From Athalassotoga sp964433875 (GTDB taxonomy: Bacteria; Thermotogota; Thermotogae; Mesoaciditogales; Mesoaciditogaceae), in contig CAYSSO010000001.1 of assembly GCA_964433875.1 (NCBI GenBank), positions 1 through 64,000 on the forward strand: a stretch of 64,000 bases of DNA. The letters are read 5' to 3'. Within the stretch, counting starts at the first letter, position 1, and the number at the start of each line of letters is the position of its first letter. The notes under the pieces are model-generated. The model was given only the letters and a program-made list of their open reading frames with translations, ran no database searches and was not told where the DNA came from. Positions 1-8,297 of the stretch are shown here, one piece after another. Made by a program: the position numbers and the translations under genes.

Positions 1-310
1 CAGGATCTTCGGGGTTAAATCCATCTATTGCCTTAACGTCTGCGGTTACAGGATCGGTCCATTCATTACCATCTGAAGAGACCGGTTCATTCACTCCTTC
101 TTCCCACAACCCTATGTGGGAATGGGCATCTATGAAACCCGGGACTAAATACTTTCCATCAAGATCTATTACTTCTGCATCTTTGTCCCTTTTTATCGAT
201 TCGCCGATTTTGTATATTTTAGAGTCTTTGACAAGTACGTCTCCTTTGAATGGTTTAGATGTAATTGGAAAAACAGTTGCGTTTTTGAATAAAATTTTCA
301 CCGCGATCAT
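1..310 (-). CDS. Amidohydrolase family protein, N-terminal part (cut by window edge)
   Basis: Reading from the ATG at 310, the first ~103 residues are visible. They form a small beta-sandwich start (MIAVKILFKNATVFPI) and then DAHSHIG, the His-x-His metal-binding signature at the beginning of the amidohydrolase barrel. The order 'sandwich, GKYLVPGFIDAHSHIG' is typical of imidazolonepropionase/dihydroorotase-like deaminases and hydrolases that bind one or two metal ions. The start overlaps the peroxiredoxin stop as ATGA, so it is probably translationally coupled to it as the last seen member of the ornithine-pathway train. The substrate cannot be read from this fragment. The remaining three-quarters of the gene lies outside the window. 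Confidence 0.8.
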   Translation of the reverse strand, partial: MIAVKILFKNATVFPITSKPFKGDVLVKDSKIYKIGESIKRDKDAEVIDLDGKYLVPGFIDAHSHIGLWEEGVNEPVSSDGNEWTDPVTADVKAIDGFNPEDP

Positions 311-774
311 CCCAACTTTGATAAGATATTTTCGATTTCTGTATAATTTGGCTCTTTGCCCGGATCTTCAGATACCCATGTGTAGGCTATCTTTCCATTC
401 TTATCGATAACAAAAACAGATCTTTTAGCGACGGAATAACCTTTGATGCCGACAAAATTTTCATGAAGACCACCGTAAACCTTTGATACCTTTCTTTCAA
501 AGTCGCATAAAATGGGAAAATTAATCATATTCTGTTGTGCAAATGCCTTGTTTGAAAATGGGCCGTCAACGCTTATGCCTACCACCTGCGCGTTGAATTT
601 GTTGAACTTTGAAAGGCTGTCGCGTAACGTGCACATCTCTTTCTGGCATACGCTTGTGAACGCGCCGGGATAAAAGGCAAGAACCACATTTTTACCGGCA
701 AATTCTTTCAAGGATCTGACTTTTAGATCGGTATCGTAAAGTTCAAAATCTACGGCTCTATCTCCCACCTTCAT
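307..774 (-). CDS. Peroxiredoxin (BCP/AhpE type)
   Basis: 155 residues, the normal length for a single-domain thioredoxin-fold peroxiredoxin that reduces H2O2 and organic peroxides. The peroxidatic cysteine is Cys43 in PGAFTSVC. A second cysteine at 48 (C-x4-C) matches the resolving-cysteine position of bacterioferritin comigratory protein. The Thr40 and Arg-containing active-site surroundings are present. The ATG follows directly after the TAA stop of the HD-GYP gene, and the stop overlaps the next gene as ATGA. It sits at the end of an operon whose aminomutase uses radical chemistry, so an oxidant-protection role is plausible, but that link is inference. Confidence 0.92.
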   Translation of the reverse strand: MKVGDRAVDFELYDTDLKVRSLKEFAGKNVVLAFYPGAFTSVCQKEMCTLRDSLSKFNKFNAQVVGISVDGPFSNKAFAQQNMINFPILCDFERKVSKVYGGLHENFVGIKGYSVAKRSVFVIDKNGKIAYTWVSEDPGKEPNYTEIENILSKLG

Positions 775-1782
775 TTAGAAGCCTCCTTCATTTTGAAAAT
801 CTTTTGCGATTTTGTACATCATTTCTATTCTATCAGATATTTCTGCAAAAAGGCTAACGATTTTGGGATCGAACTGGGTACCTGCGTTTTTCATCAGTTC
901 TCCTATTGACTCTTGAATACTCCTTTCGGATTTGTAAGGCCTTTTTGAAACCATCGCATCGAATGAATCGACGACTGTAACTATTCTTGCCTCTAAAGGT
1001 ATTTCTTCTCCCTTTATACCTGTTGGATAACCTTTTCCATCGTACCTTTCATGATGAAATAGCGCTATGTTTTTTGCGAATATCAACACATCATCATTTC
1101 CGTCGAGTATTTCAGATCCTATTTTGGTATGAGTTCTCATTATTTTCCATTCTTCTTCGTCGAGAGGTCCCTTTTTAAAAAGAATGGAATCGGGTATTCC
1201 TATCTTCCCTATATCGTGCAAAGGTGCGGTCATACGCACTTTGAATATGTCTTCCACATTCATTCCGAGTTTTTCTGCCAAAAGCATTGAAAGTTCTCCA
1301 ACCCTTTGAGTGTGGCCATGGGTATCATTGTCCCTTATCGAGGCTATCTTATCAAGTTTTTGAAGTAATTCTATCGAGAAATTCTCAGATCTTTTTATCT
1401 TCGAATAAAATTCGTCTATCGTCGAAAAGAAAAGATCGAAACTTCCCGAATAGTCTTTTGAAAGATCCGGAAATGCAAGGAAAAACTTGATCTTGAAAGA
1501 TAGATCTGCGAAATCTACCGGCTCTTCAAGCACGAGATCGGCCATCATTTTTAAATCGTGATCAGGTATAGACTTTCTCGGTACTATAAGGATAAAAAGG
1601 TTTTTGATCTGCCTTCTTAAATCTTTAATTCTTTCGATATCCGAATCTTTTAAAGCGCAAAAGATGAATATGTCTTTTAAGTCCTTTATCTTTTGGTCCT
1701 CAGATAAGGGAAAATCCTTTAAATTCGATTTCACTACATTTTTTAAAAATTCATCTTCGCATATTATTTTTATCTCGCTCAA
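775..1782 (-). CDS. HD-GYP domain protein, probable cyclic-di-GMP phosphodiesterase
   Basis: 335 residues. Residues 1-105 look like a receiver-type alpha/beta domain without an obvious phosphoacceptor Asp, so they are probably a degenerate REC. From ~150 an HD-GYP domain follows, with HD at 189-190 in LHDIGKIGIPD, HHERYDGKGYP at 243-253, and the spaced histidines of the metal centre (THGHTQR, THTKIGSE). HD-GYP proteins hydrolyse c-di-GMP to pGpG or GMP. The start is a TTG overlapping the oraE stop (TTGA), so the gene is translationally coupled to the ornithine aminomutase. Why a second-messenger enzyme is tied to ornithine catabolism is not apparent. It could serve the upstream pilus genes or sense pathway flux. 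Confidence 0.85.
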   Translation of the reverse strand: MSEIKIICEDEFLKNVVKSNLKDFPLSEDQKIKDLKDIFIFCALKDSDIERIKDLRRQIKNLFILIVPRKSIPDHDLKMMADLVLEEPVDFADLSFKIKFFLAFPDLSKDYSGSFDLFFSTIDEFYSKIKRSENFSIELLQKLDKIASIRDNDTHGHTQRVGELSMLLAEKLGMNVEDIFKVRMTAPLHDIGKIGIPDSILFKKGPLDEEEWKIMRTHTKIGSEILDGNDDVLIFAKNIALFHHERYDGKGYPTGIKGEEIPLEARIVTVVDSFDAMVSKRPYKSERSIQESIGELMKNAGTQFDPKIVSLFAEISDRIEMMYKIAKDFQNEGGF

Positions 1783-3959
1783 TGATACCCTCGCCTTCTA
1801 AGTTCTCTTACAAGAAAACTCGCAACATCTGCACCGTGTGTCCCTCTTCCAAATCCGGCATCCATACCGGCTGACTTTGCAAGATCGTTTGTTATTTGCG
1901 TACCTCCAGCCACGAGGATCATTTTATCTCTTGCGCCCTTTTCTATCGCAAGATCGTTCAATTTTTTCATATTGTGAATGTGCACATCGTTATGGGTTAT
2001 TATCATCGATGCCAGGATCGCCACAGAGTTTGTTTCAACTGCCGCGTCTATCAACTTCTCAACCGGCACGCTTGTTCCAAGATAGNNNNNNNNNNCATAC
2101 TTTATTCCATATTTTTCTATTCCACCGTGCTTTATGTCGAGTATCTCTCTCAATCCAACTGAATGTTCATCATTTCCAACTGTGCCGGCAACAACGCTAA
2201 CGGGGTATCTTTTGAAAAAGTCTATTATCTCTTCATCCGGTAATTGCTCTATCTTTTCCGGCAATTTAAGATTCTTAAGGTTTATTGAGAATGGAACTCT
2301 TCCCTTTATTTCGACATAGGTGCCTTCGGCGGGATGAAGTACGGTTTTATGAATTACATTTACATCCGTAAGGCCAAACTTTTTCGCCACTTCCATAGCC
2401 GCGGCTTCCGCGAGGTCTGGAGAGGTTGGAAAGGTCATGTCAATCTGGACAACTCCATCATTTGACCATTCAACTTCAGGCTTTATCTCATCTTTTTCGA
2501 TCTTTTGCAACCTCAAATTCACATTGTCACTCTCATCGAGTTCGTCTATGTACTTTATCTTTTCTGGCTTGCAAAGTGTGCATCCGCCTATCAAATCACA
2601 TGGCTTCTCTATTCCAGATGGAAGGTTGTTGTATCCAAAATGTTCGCAAACGGGCGCCATGTAATCTTTGTCTCTCGGTACCACAGTCCCCGCCGCGATC
2701 TCTCCATCTTTCTTTCTTTTTATGCCATCTCCAATTCTTTCAGGATAGTATCCGTTATCGACAAAGAACCCTCTTTCTACGGCTTCAAAATAACCACCAA
2801 CTTCTATTATCTCTTCGAGCATTAGGATCGCTCTCATCTTTAATTCTCTTACCTTTTCGTTTATTCTCTCTCTGTCTATTTTGACGTAATCTGTAAGTCC
2901 GTCTAAGGCTATAAGGGCATGTTTGGCAGTTTCAACGCCGCGAATCGAATTTATGTGCCACGGTACATTTCTTCCCTCATCTGGAGTTATTGTGGACTGG
3001 AGATGGGCGCCGGTTAACCTTGTTATAAAGGCATCTATCATATGCATTCTCGTCGCATCGAATAGATCCGATTCTATATACTTTGTATTCATCTGGGCCC
3101 GGAACCTATAACCTTTAAAAAGTTCCCTGACTGCAACTGCATAAGGAAGATTTATTCTCATAGCCGGGGTTGGCGCTGCCGTTGGTGGAACGGTAGATAA
3201 GGCTATATTTTCAGGCTTCATTCCAACTTTGACCGAATAGAGCGAATTTATGCCGTGCTGAACGAGCAACTCTGGCATAACCTTCCACGATACTCTCGCA
3301 GAGGCATTTGCATTATGCGCGCCATCTATTTGAAGCATATTTGCCCATGCCATTATGCGTTTTGCAACTGCAGCATCAACAAAGGATCTCACGGGATTTA
3401 TGCCTCTGTATAGGACATTGTATTGAGGATCCTGATGAGCACCGTTGACTCCTTCTTCTGCAAAGAGGACGGCTATCTCGGGCCCTGCGACACCGCTAAC
3501 GTAGGAATGAAGATTTATTGGCCTTCCGACTTCTTCCTCTATCATGTCGAGGGCTTTTCTCGTGGCTCTCAATTGCTTTCTTGTTATGGGTATTCCACCT
3601 ATTCCCTCTGGAGTTCCTTCCATAAGGCCATCTATGTGCGATTGCCCAAGCGTTCTTATAACCATTATGTGATCTGCGCCGTGCCAGGCGGCCATTCTCA
3701 TTCTTCTTATGTCGTCTTCAAATCTTCCAGATGCTATTTCGCTCGTTATGACAAGGTCTGGTTGAGGATCTATGTTATCGAAATAATGCGCGGCCGGAAG
3801 CGGAACAGAATTTTTGAGAGGCTCGCTTATCTGTTTGTATTCGTATCCATCCATCATGCCGTGATATGGTTTTCTCCACGTCCATCCACGTCTCTTTGGC
3901 CTGTAATGTTCGAGATCTTTGAGTATTTCATTTATATCTATTTTTTTGTTAACGTCCAT
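1779..3959 (-). CDS. oraE: D-ornithine 4,5-aminomutase, large (E) subunit
   Basis: Coenzyme-B12 and PLP-dependent enzyme that moves the delta-amino group of D-ornithine to give (2R,4S)-2,4-diaminopentanoate. The N-terminal ~500 residues are the TIM barrel and the C-terminal third is the Rossmann B12 domain. The DEHSVG motif carries the lower cobalt ligand (His599). Lys610, 11 residues later, has the spacing and position of the PLP-binding lysine (His618/Lys629 in Clostridium sticklandii OraE). I place the start at the ATG at 3959. A TTG at 3974 would add five residues and a longer overlap with oraS. Ten Ns (2086-2095) replace about four residues after the PLP site, and the frame is intact across them. 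726 residues is close to the family length. Confidence 0.95.
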   Translation of the reverse strand: MDVNKKIDINEILKDLEHYRPKRRGWTWRKPYHGMMDGYEYKQISEPLKNSVPLPAAHYFDNIDPQPDLVITSEIASGRFEDDIRRMRMAAWHGADHIMVIRTLGQSHIDGLMEGTPEGIGGIPITRKQLRATRKALDMIEEEVGRPINLHSYVSGVAGPEIAVLFAEEGVNGAHQDPQYNVLYRGINPVRSFVDAAVAKRIMAWANMLQIDGAHNANASARVSWKVMPELLVQHGINSLYSVKVGMKPENIALSTVPPTAAPTPAMRINLPYAVAVRELFKGYRFRAQMNTKYIESDLFDATRMHMIDAFITRLTGAHLQSTITPDEGRNVPWHINSIRGVETAKHALIALDGLTDYVKIDRERINEKVRELKMRAILMLEEIIEVGGYFEAVERGFFVDNGYYPERIGDGIKRKKDGEIAAGTVVPRDKDYMAPVCEHFGYNNLPSGIEKPCDLIGGCTLCKPEKIKYIDELDESDNVNLRLQKIEKDEIKPEVEWSNDGVVQIDMTFPTSPDLAEAAAMEVAKKFGLTDVNVIHKTVLHPAEGTYVEIKGRVPFSINLKNLKLPEKIEQLPDEEIIDFFKRYPVSVVAGTVGNDEHSVGLREILDIKHGGIEKYGIKYXXXXYLGTSVPVEKLIDAAVETNSVAILASMIITHNDVHIHNMKKLNDLAIEKGARDKMILVAGGTQITNDLAKSAGMDAGFGRGTHGADVASFLVRELRRRGYH
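2086..2095. other. Assembly gap of 10 N inside oraE
   Basis: A run of ten undetermined bases. The reading frame and the OraE similarity continue on both sides in the same frame, so the real gap length is probably right or differs by a multiple of three. Confidence 0.95.
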
Positions 3960-4320
3960 CTTTATCAACCCCAAAAAGTGATCTTACCTCATCCCAGTGA
4001 TCTTCTTTTACAAGCAACTGACCCGCGTCAAGGTAATCCATCTTTTTTGCCTTCGCAAATCTGTAAACTACATTTCCGGCACCCTTACCGAGTAAATGCT
4101 GTTCGAAGATCTTGTCAACAAGATTTTTGGCAGTTATACTGTCAAATCCCATTCTCAGCAAAACTGATCTCTCGATCGAAGGCGATGTATGAGTCTTTGC
4201 AAGTTCTACCAGAGGATCGACGACTTTCTCGACAAGTTCCCAGAATCTCCTGTCGAGTTCTTCATCGCTTAATCCTTTAAGATGCGCGCTTCTCTCCTCA
4301 AAATCATCTGATCTTGTCAT
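3949..4320 (-). CDS. oraS: D-ornithine 4,5-aminomutase, small (S) subunit
   Basis: 123 residues, helical and without membrane segments. It matches the small OraS subunit that clamps the OraE barrel and is needed for activity. Segments such as RSDDFEERSAHL and the central THTSPSIERSVLLRMGF are characteristic of OraS. It lies between ortB and oraE, the order ortA-ortB-oraS-oraE known from clostridial ornithine fermenters. The start overlaps the end of ortB by 17 bases and the stop overlaps oraE, so expression is surely coupled. Confidence 0.93.
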   Translation of the reverse strand: MTRSDDFEERSAHLKGLSDEELDRRFWELVEKVVDPLVELAKTHTSPSIERSVLLRMGFDSITAKNLVDKIFEQHLLGKGAGNVVYRFAKAKKMDYLDAGQLLVKEDHWDEVRSLFGVDKDGR

Positions 4321-5716
4321 TATTTAACACCTCTAATCTCTCTTTTATCTCTTCAATCGTTGATTGGGTATCCTCGGCCATGAATTCGATTTCTGCATCA
4401 GAAAAATCTTTCTTATCGTATATCTTCATGGCTTCTTTTAAATAAGATCTTTTTAAATTTTCGAGAGGGTATTCTATAACGCCTATCTGGTCTAAACTTT
4501 CAGGTATCGCTATAACCTTTCCCGGTATATCTTCTTTGAGTGAATCTCCATTTTTAACCGTTATTCCCATTTTTTTGGCAAAGGTCAGTTGTGCGCTCGG
4601 CAATTTCCCCGCGCCTGTGTATTCCGTCTCCTGAACGACTAAAATCTCATCTTCATCCATTTCTTTGGCAATTCCTATCGCGGCCGCGAGAGAAGTGTTT
4701 CCTGCCGGCCCTCTCATCATACCCTCAACCTGTGCAAGCGCCTCGGTAGTGAAGAAGACTTCTCCTTGTGTCACGAGGACGTACCTATCGAGATATCTAA
4801 GAGACCTTGCGGCATTTCTCGGCACATCTACCCTGTCCGGGTAGGCCGCAAATGGTATTCCAAAGCCCGTATGACCGGTTGTAAAGGATTTTCTGTTGAA
4901 ATCGTGATCGCTTGCCATGTGAAGACCTCTTAAGTCTACGCTCGCTCCTATGACCTTTGTATTGACCGCTCCGGCCATCTTTAACCCTCTTGCCGTACCC
5001 GTGACATTTCCTCCGCCAGCATGTGTGATTACAACGGCTTCTGGAAACTTACCTGTTTTTTCTTTAACCTGCATTGCAACTTCATATCCGAGAGTCTCAA
5101 TTCCTGCGATTCCAAATGGAGTGTACAAAGACGCATCAAAAAAGCCAGTTTCATCAAGTAGTTTGAGAGTATAATAAAATAATTCGGGTCCGACGGTTAA
5201 CTGAACAACCTCTGCGCCATAACCTTCGCATGCACGTCCCTTTTCGAGGATCTCTGGCTGTCCTATATGCTTGCTGTCAAAGGTTTCCTGCACTATTATG
5301 GCACGCAAATTGTACTTCGCAGATTGCGAAGCAACTGCCGCTCCGTAATTGCCAGAAGTGGCCGCTATGACGCCTTTATACCCGTGTGTTTTTGCGTGGT
5401 AGACGGATACAGATGCTCTTCTGTCTTTAAAACTGCCAGAAGGATTTGCAGCCTCATCTTTTAAAAATATGCGTGCGCCCTTTCCTTTTTTAGAATACAT
5501 TCTTACAAGTTTGGTAAGATTTTTAAGTTCGACAAGCGGTGTATTTCCAACCTGCGTTTCCGACTGTATCTTTTTTATCTCATCAAAGGTATATGAGACT
5601 TCTTTCATCATTCTCTCGTAATCAAAGGCTATGCCCTCGATTTCGAACTTTGAATAATCTATACCGACGGCTTTTTTTATTATCTCGTTCTTCCTTTTTA
5701 TGATCTCTTCATACAT
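4304..5716 (-). CDS. ortB: 2-Amino-4-oxopentanoate thiolase, PLP (beta) subunit
   Basis: 470 residues of a fold-type II PLP enzyme related to threonine synthase. The Schiff-base lysine is Lys97 in NPSGSFKDRR, and the phosphate-binding glycine loop is HAGGGNVTG. With OrtA it performs the CoA-dependent cleavage of 2-amino-4-oxopentanoate into acetyl-CoA and D-alanine, the last step of oxidative ornithine degradation. The ATG overlaps the ortA stop by one base (TAATG). The very specific neighbourhood (ord, ortA, oraS, oraE) rules out an ordinary threonine synthase. Confidence 0.94.
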   Translation of the reverse strand: MYEEIIKRKNEIIKKAVGIDYSKFEIEGIAFDYERMMKEVSYTFDEIKKIQSETQVGNTPLVELKNLTKLVRMYSKKGKGARIFLKDEAANPSGSFKDRRASVSVYHAKTHGYKGVIAATSGNYGAAVASQSAKYNLRAIIVQETFDSKHIGQPEILEKGRACEGYGAEVVQLTVGPELFYYTLKLLDETGFFDASLYTPFGIAGIETLGYEVAMQVKEKTGKFPEAVVITHAGGGNVTGTARGLKMAGAVNTKVIGASVDLRGLHMASDHDFNRKSFTTGHTGFGIPFAAYPDRVDVPRNAARSLRYLDRYVLVTQGEVFFTTEALAQVEGMMRGPAGNTSLAAAIGIAKEMDEDEILVVQETEYTGAGKLPSAQLTFAKKMGITVKNGDSLKEDIPGKVIAIPESLDQIGVIEYPLENLKRSYLKEAMKIYDKKDFSDAEIEFMAEDTQSTIEEIKERLEVLNNDKIR

Positions 5717-6024
5717 TAGGCATCACCTTTTTCAAGTATGCTTTTCAAAGCAGGGCCTATTTTCAAAAGTTCCGGTAAGGGTTCTCCGAAATCGTGCGTA
5801 TATCGAGGGTTAACCTCAACAAGAATTCCTTCGACCTTTCTGCCGCTTAAGGTCGTAATCTCAACCCTTTCTCCTATGTTAGCGTCATGATTCAAAAATC
5901 CATTTACCCACATCTCAAAGGGAACTTGTTTTGTATCGTTCGGCAAAGACGAGGCACGATCAGATGGACTTAGAATTACATCGTGAATTTTGACCCATTC
6001 TCCTTTTTTGGCCATGGCACTCAC
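5716..6024 (-). CDS. ortA: 2-Amino-4-oxopentanoate thiolase, alpha subunit
   Basis: 102 residues, small and soluble, with the OrtA hallmarks: the opening KKGEWVKIHDVILSPSDRA and the later NPRYTHDFGEPLPEL. OrtA associates with the PLP subunit OrtB and carries no cofactor itself. The longest start is a GTG overlapping the ord stop (GTGA). An ATG three codons further in (6015) is an alternative that would remove the overlap. It sits immediately after ord and before ortB, as in known ornithine clusters. Confidence 0.93.
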   Translation of the reverse strand: MSAMAKKGEWVKIHDVILSPSDRASSLPNDTKQVPFEMWVNGFLNHDANIGERVEITTLSGRKVEGILVEVNPRYTHDFGEPLPELLKIGPALKSILEKGDA

Positions 6025-7037
6025 CTTGATATATCACTTATTATTCCGTAAGGTATTTGCAAATCCTTCATCGTTATAAGGCCGGGCTTCGATTCTATAA
6101 CCTTTGGTATCATATTGGTAGCCATTGCTATTGTACCTTTTCCGCCAGGAATTTCTGGTTTTATTTCCAAAGATATATTAGGCTCTCCTTCTATTTGAAT
6201 GAAATCTCCGGTCTTTACTTCTTCGAGTTCAGGGTGAATCTGTTGTGGATGAACAAGTTCGATTTTAACCTCGCCATTTACGAATCCGCGGCCTATGTGC
6301 TTGCATCCGGCAACGTAACCAGGTTTAACCTTAACGTAAGGTGTTTCGCGATATACCTTTGAAACGATTGGCTCTCTTTCTTCTTCGATCTTTTCGATCT
6401 TCCATCCAAGGGCATCTGCTATCATATAAATCGATTGCCTAAAGCCGATATGGCCAACGATTTTACCACTTTTTATGCCTTCATAAAATTCTTCAACGCT
6501 TGTCCCAACTCCTTGTGTTCTCATGACCTCATTTCCAAACGGTGAAAGATCATTTATGCGCTGGGCCTTTATCTTTTTGACGTCTAAGCATACACCGGTA
6601 AGGGACAATACCAAAGTATCGAGGACAAAGCCCGGATTTATACCAGTTCCAAGGACAGAAACGTTATGTTTTTTGGCCATCGAATCTATTCTGTGCGAAA
6701 GTTCGGGATAATCTATCCAAGGATAGGCCATCTCTTCGGCGAGAGTTATAACGTTTACCGAATTTTCCACTGCCAATTTTATCATCGGGAAAACTACCGG
6801 AACGAAAGAAGCCGTCGCTATAACTATTAGGTCGGGATCAAGATCTGAAATGACTTTTTGTGGATCAGAGGATACCAGAATATCACTTTCGATCCCAAAA
6901 GATTTTAATGGTTTACCTTCGAGATCTTTTCTGAAGGTTTCGATGACTCCGACAAGTTCGAGATTACGCTTTTGGAGAATGTTTTTGATAATGCCACTTC
7001 CCATGGCACCCATTCCCCATACCATGATTCTGTACAT
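6021..7037 (-). CDS. ord: 2,4-Diaminopentanoate dehydrogenase
   Basis: 338 residues of the dihydrodipicolinate-reductase-like fold. An N-terminal Rossmann motif (GMGAMGSGI, residues 8-16) binds NAD(P). The enzyme deaminates 2,4-diaminopentanoate at C4 to 2-amino-4-oxopentanoate and ammonia, linking the mutase OraSE to the thiolase OrtAB. The internal motif LGTGINPGFVLD is typical of this family. The ATG is preceded by GAGGAGG about 8 bases upstream. Only 13 bases separate it from the stop of the Ig-like protein gene, so the pathway has no clear promoter of its own in that space. Confidence 0.94.
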   Translation of the reverse strand: MYRIMVWGMGAMGSGIIKNILQKRNLELVGVIETFRKDLEGKPLKSFGIESDILVSSDPQKVISDLDPDLIVIATASFVPVVFPMIKLAVENSVNVITLAEEMAYPWIDYPELSHRIDSMAKKHNVSVLGTGINPGFVLDTLVLSLTGVCLDVKKIKAQRINDLSPFGNEVMRTQGVGTSVEEFYEGIKSGKIVGHIGFRQSIYMIADALGWKIEKIEEEREPIVSKVYRETPYVKVKPGYVAGCKHIGRGFVNGEVKIELVHPQQIHPELEEVKTGDFIQIEGEPNISLEIKPEIPGGKGTIAMATNMIPKVIESKPGLITMKDLQIPYGIISDISR

Positions 7038-7050
7038 TTTATCTTCCTCC

Positions 7051-8297
7051 TCACAAAGATTGAATTTTTTTGCTGTAATCTATGAACTGATTACCAATCT
7101 TCGCTATAACATTAAAATCATAGGTACCCGTTGATGGGAAAGTGATAGTCTGCCATGATTTAGAATCAAGGAGCAACCTTACGCCACCAGGATTTATGAT
7201 TATGTTATGGGACCTGTCATTGTAAAATCTGTAAAGTTCTACATTGCCCTGTTTTACTATAACAGTAAGAGAGTTAAGCACAACGTATTTTTTGCTGAAA
7301 AGATCGTTATTTACAAGGGATATCGAAAAGGAAACAGGCACACTTTTATTCACGTATAAGGGAATATCAGAAATTATCTTTATGCCAGAAGTGTCGCTGA
7401 GATCTGATCTGTTTATAACTGAAATTAAAGATGTGGCAGATAGATCCTGAGATCCAGATATAGCGGCGCNNNNNNNNNNNNNNNNNNNNNNNNNNTTCCG
7501 GCATTAAGCGGGATGGTTTTGTAATCGTAGATTAAGGCTTGCTGACCAGGCTGGATGGGAAAAGAGGAATTAATGGCGATATCTTGAGAATTGAAGACTT
7601 TTTTGTCTGAATTAAGAAGGGTAAAGGAGATATCGTTGACATTTAGATTGACGGTATTCGGTGTGTTGTTTTGAACGTAAAGACTTAAATCCGCGCTTTG
7701 GCCTTGGATAAAGAAATCATTTGGAGAAGTTATTGATGCGAAGATCACCGAAGAGTACTTGAATGTTTTCTCTATAGATACTATCTTTCCGTCGAAGTTC
7801 ATGAGTATTTTCGCTGTGTATTCGCCCGGTTTAAGGTTTGAAAGATTTGTATCTTTTTTCAACTCGTAAAGTAAAATCGTACTGTTAGGCCCTATTTCCG
7901 ATTTTATGACGTCTGAGGTGTTAAATAGGTAGACAGGAGTTGAATTGCCCGTTATTTTAAGGCTAAAGGAATATATATCAAAATTCTTTGAGGAAGAGGA
8001 TAAATTTGAAAGATAAACGTAAAAATTAAGAGGTTCTCCCGAAAGATAATTCTCCTTTGGAGAGGTAATGTAGATCTGAAAATCACCAACTTTTGCAAGT
8101 GAATTAACATTAACGGTATTTGATCCGCTAAAACCAAAATAGATCAAAAAAATGGCTAAAATTGCGGCAAAATTTATTCCAAGAATAAAATTAACCCTTC
8201 CGAAAGGCCTTTTGGGCTTTTTCGGATTTTTCTGGCTGTCTATCTTTTCCCACTCTTGAGGGGAATGAGAATAATATTTGTATCCATCTGAATTCAT
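7051..8297 (-). CDS. Membrane-anchored Ig-like/beta-sandwich protein, function unknown (interrupted by assembly gap)
   Basis: One gene that looks like two because of a run of 26 N (7470-7495). The N-terminal part (8297 to the gap) has a basic cytoplasmic tail, one membrane segment (about residues 35-56) and then extracytoplasmic beta-sandwich repeats with the pattern 'SGEPLNFYVYLSN'. After the gap the same kind of beta-rich sequence continues to the stop at 7051 but in another frame: reading back from 7353 gives an open frame to the gap (AAISGSQDLSATSLIS...). The gap length is therefore wrong by one or two bases, and the protein is about 415 residues. The ATG overlaps the pilB stop (ATGA), so a pilus- or envelope-related role is possible. 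Confidence 0.7.
7470..7495. other. Assembly gap of 26 N with wrong length
   Basis: Undetermined bases inside the Ig-like membrane protein gene. The left and right coding parts are in different frames as printed, so the true gap is not 26 bases (24, 27 or another length equal to 0 modulo 3 would restore the frame). Confidence 0.9.

Noticed and set aside
3423..4280. Long plus-strand open frame (285 codons) antisense to oraE/oraS
   Set aside because: It lies wholly opposite well-supported ornithine aminomutase genes, shows no domain and has no ribosome-binding site; the open frame reflects codon bias on the other strand.
4304..5716. Ordinary threonine synthase
   Set aside because: The PLP fold is similar, but ortA, oraS, oraE and ord surround it in the diagnostic order, so it is the thiolase subunit OrtB.
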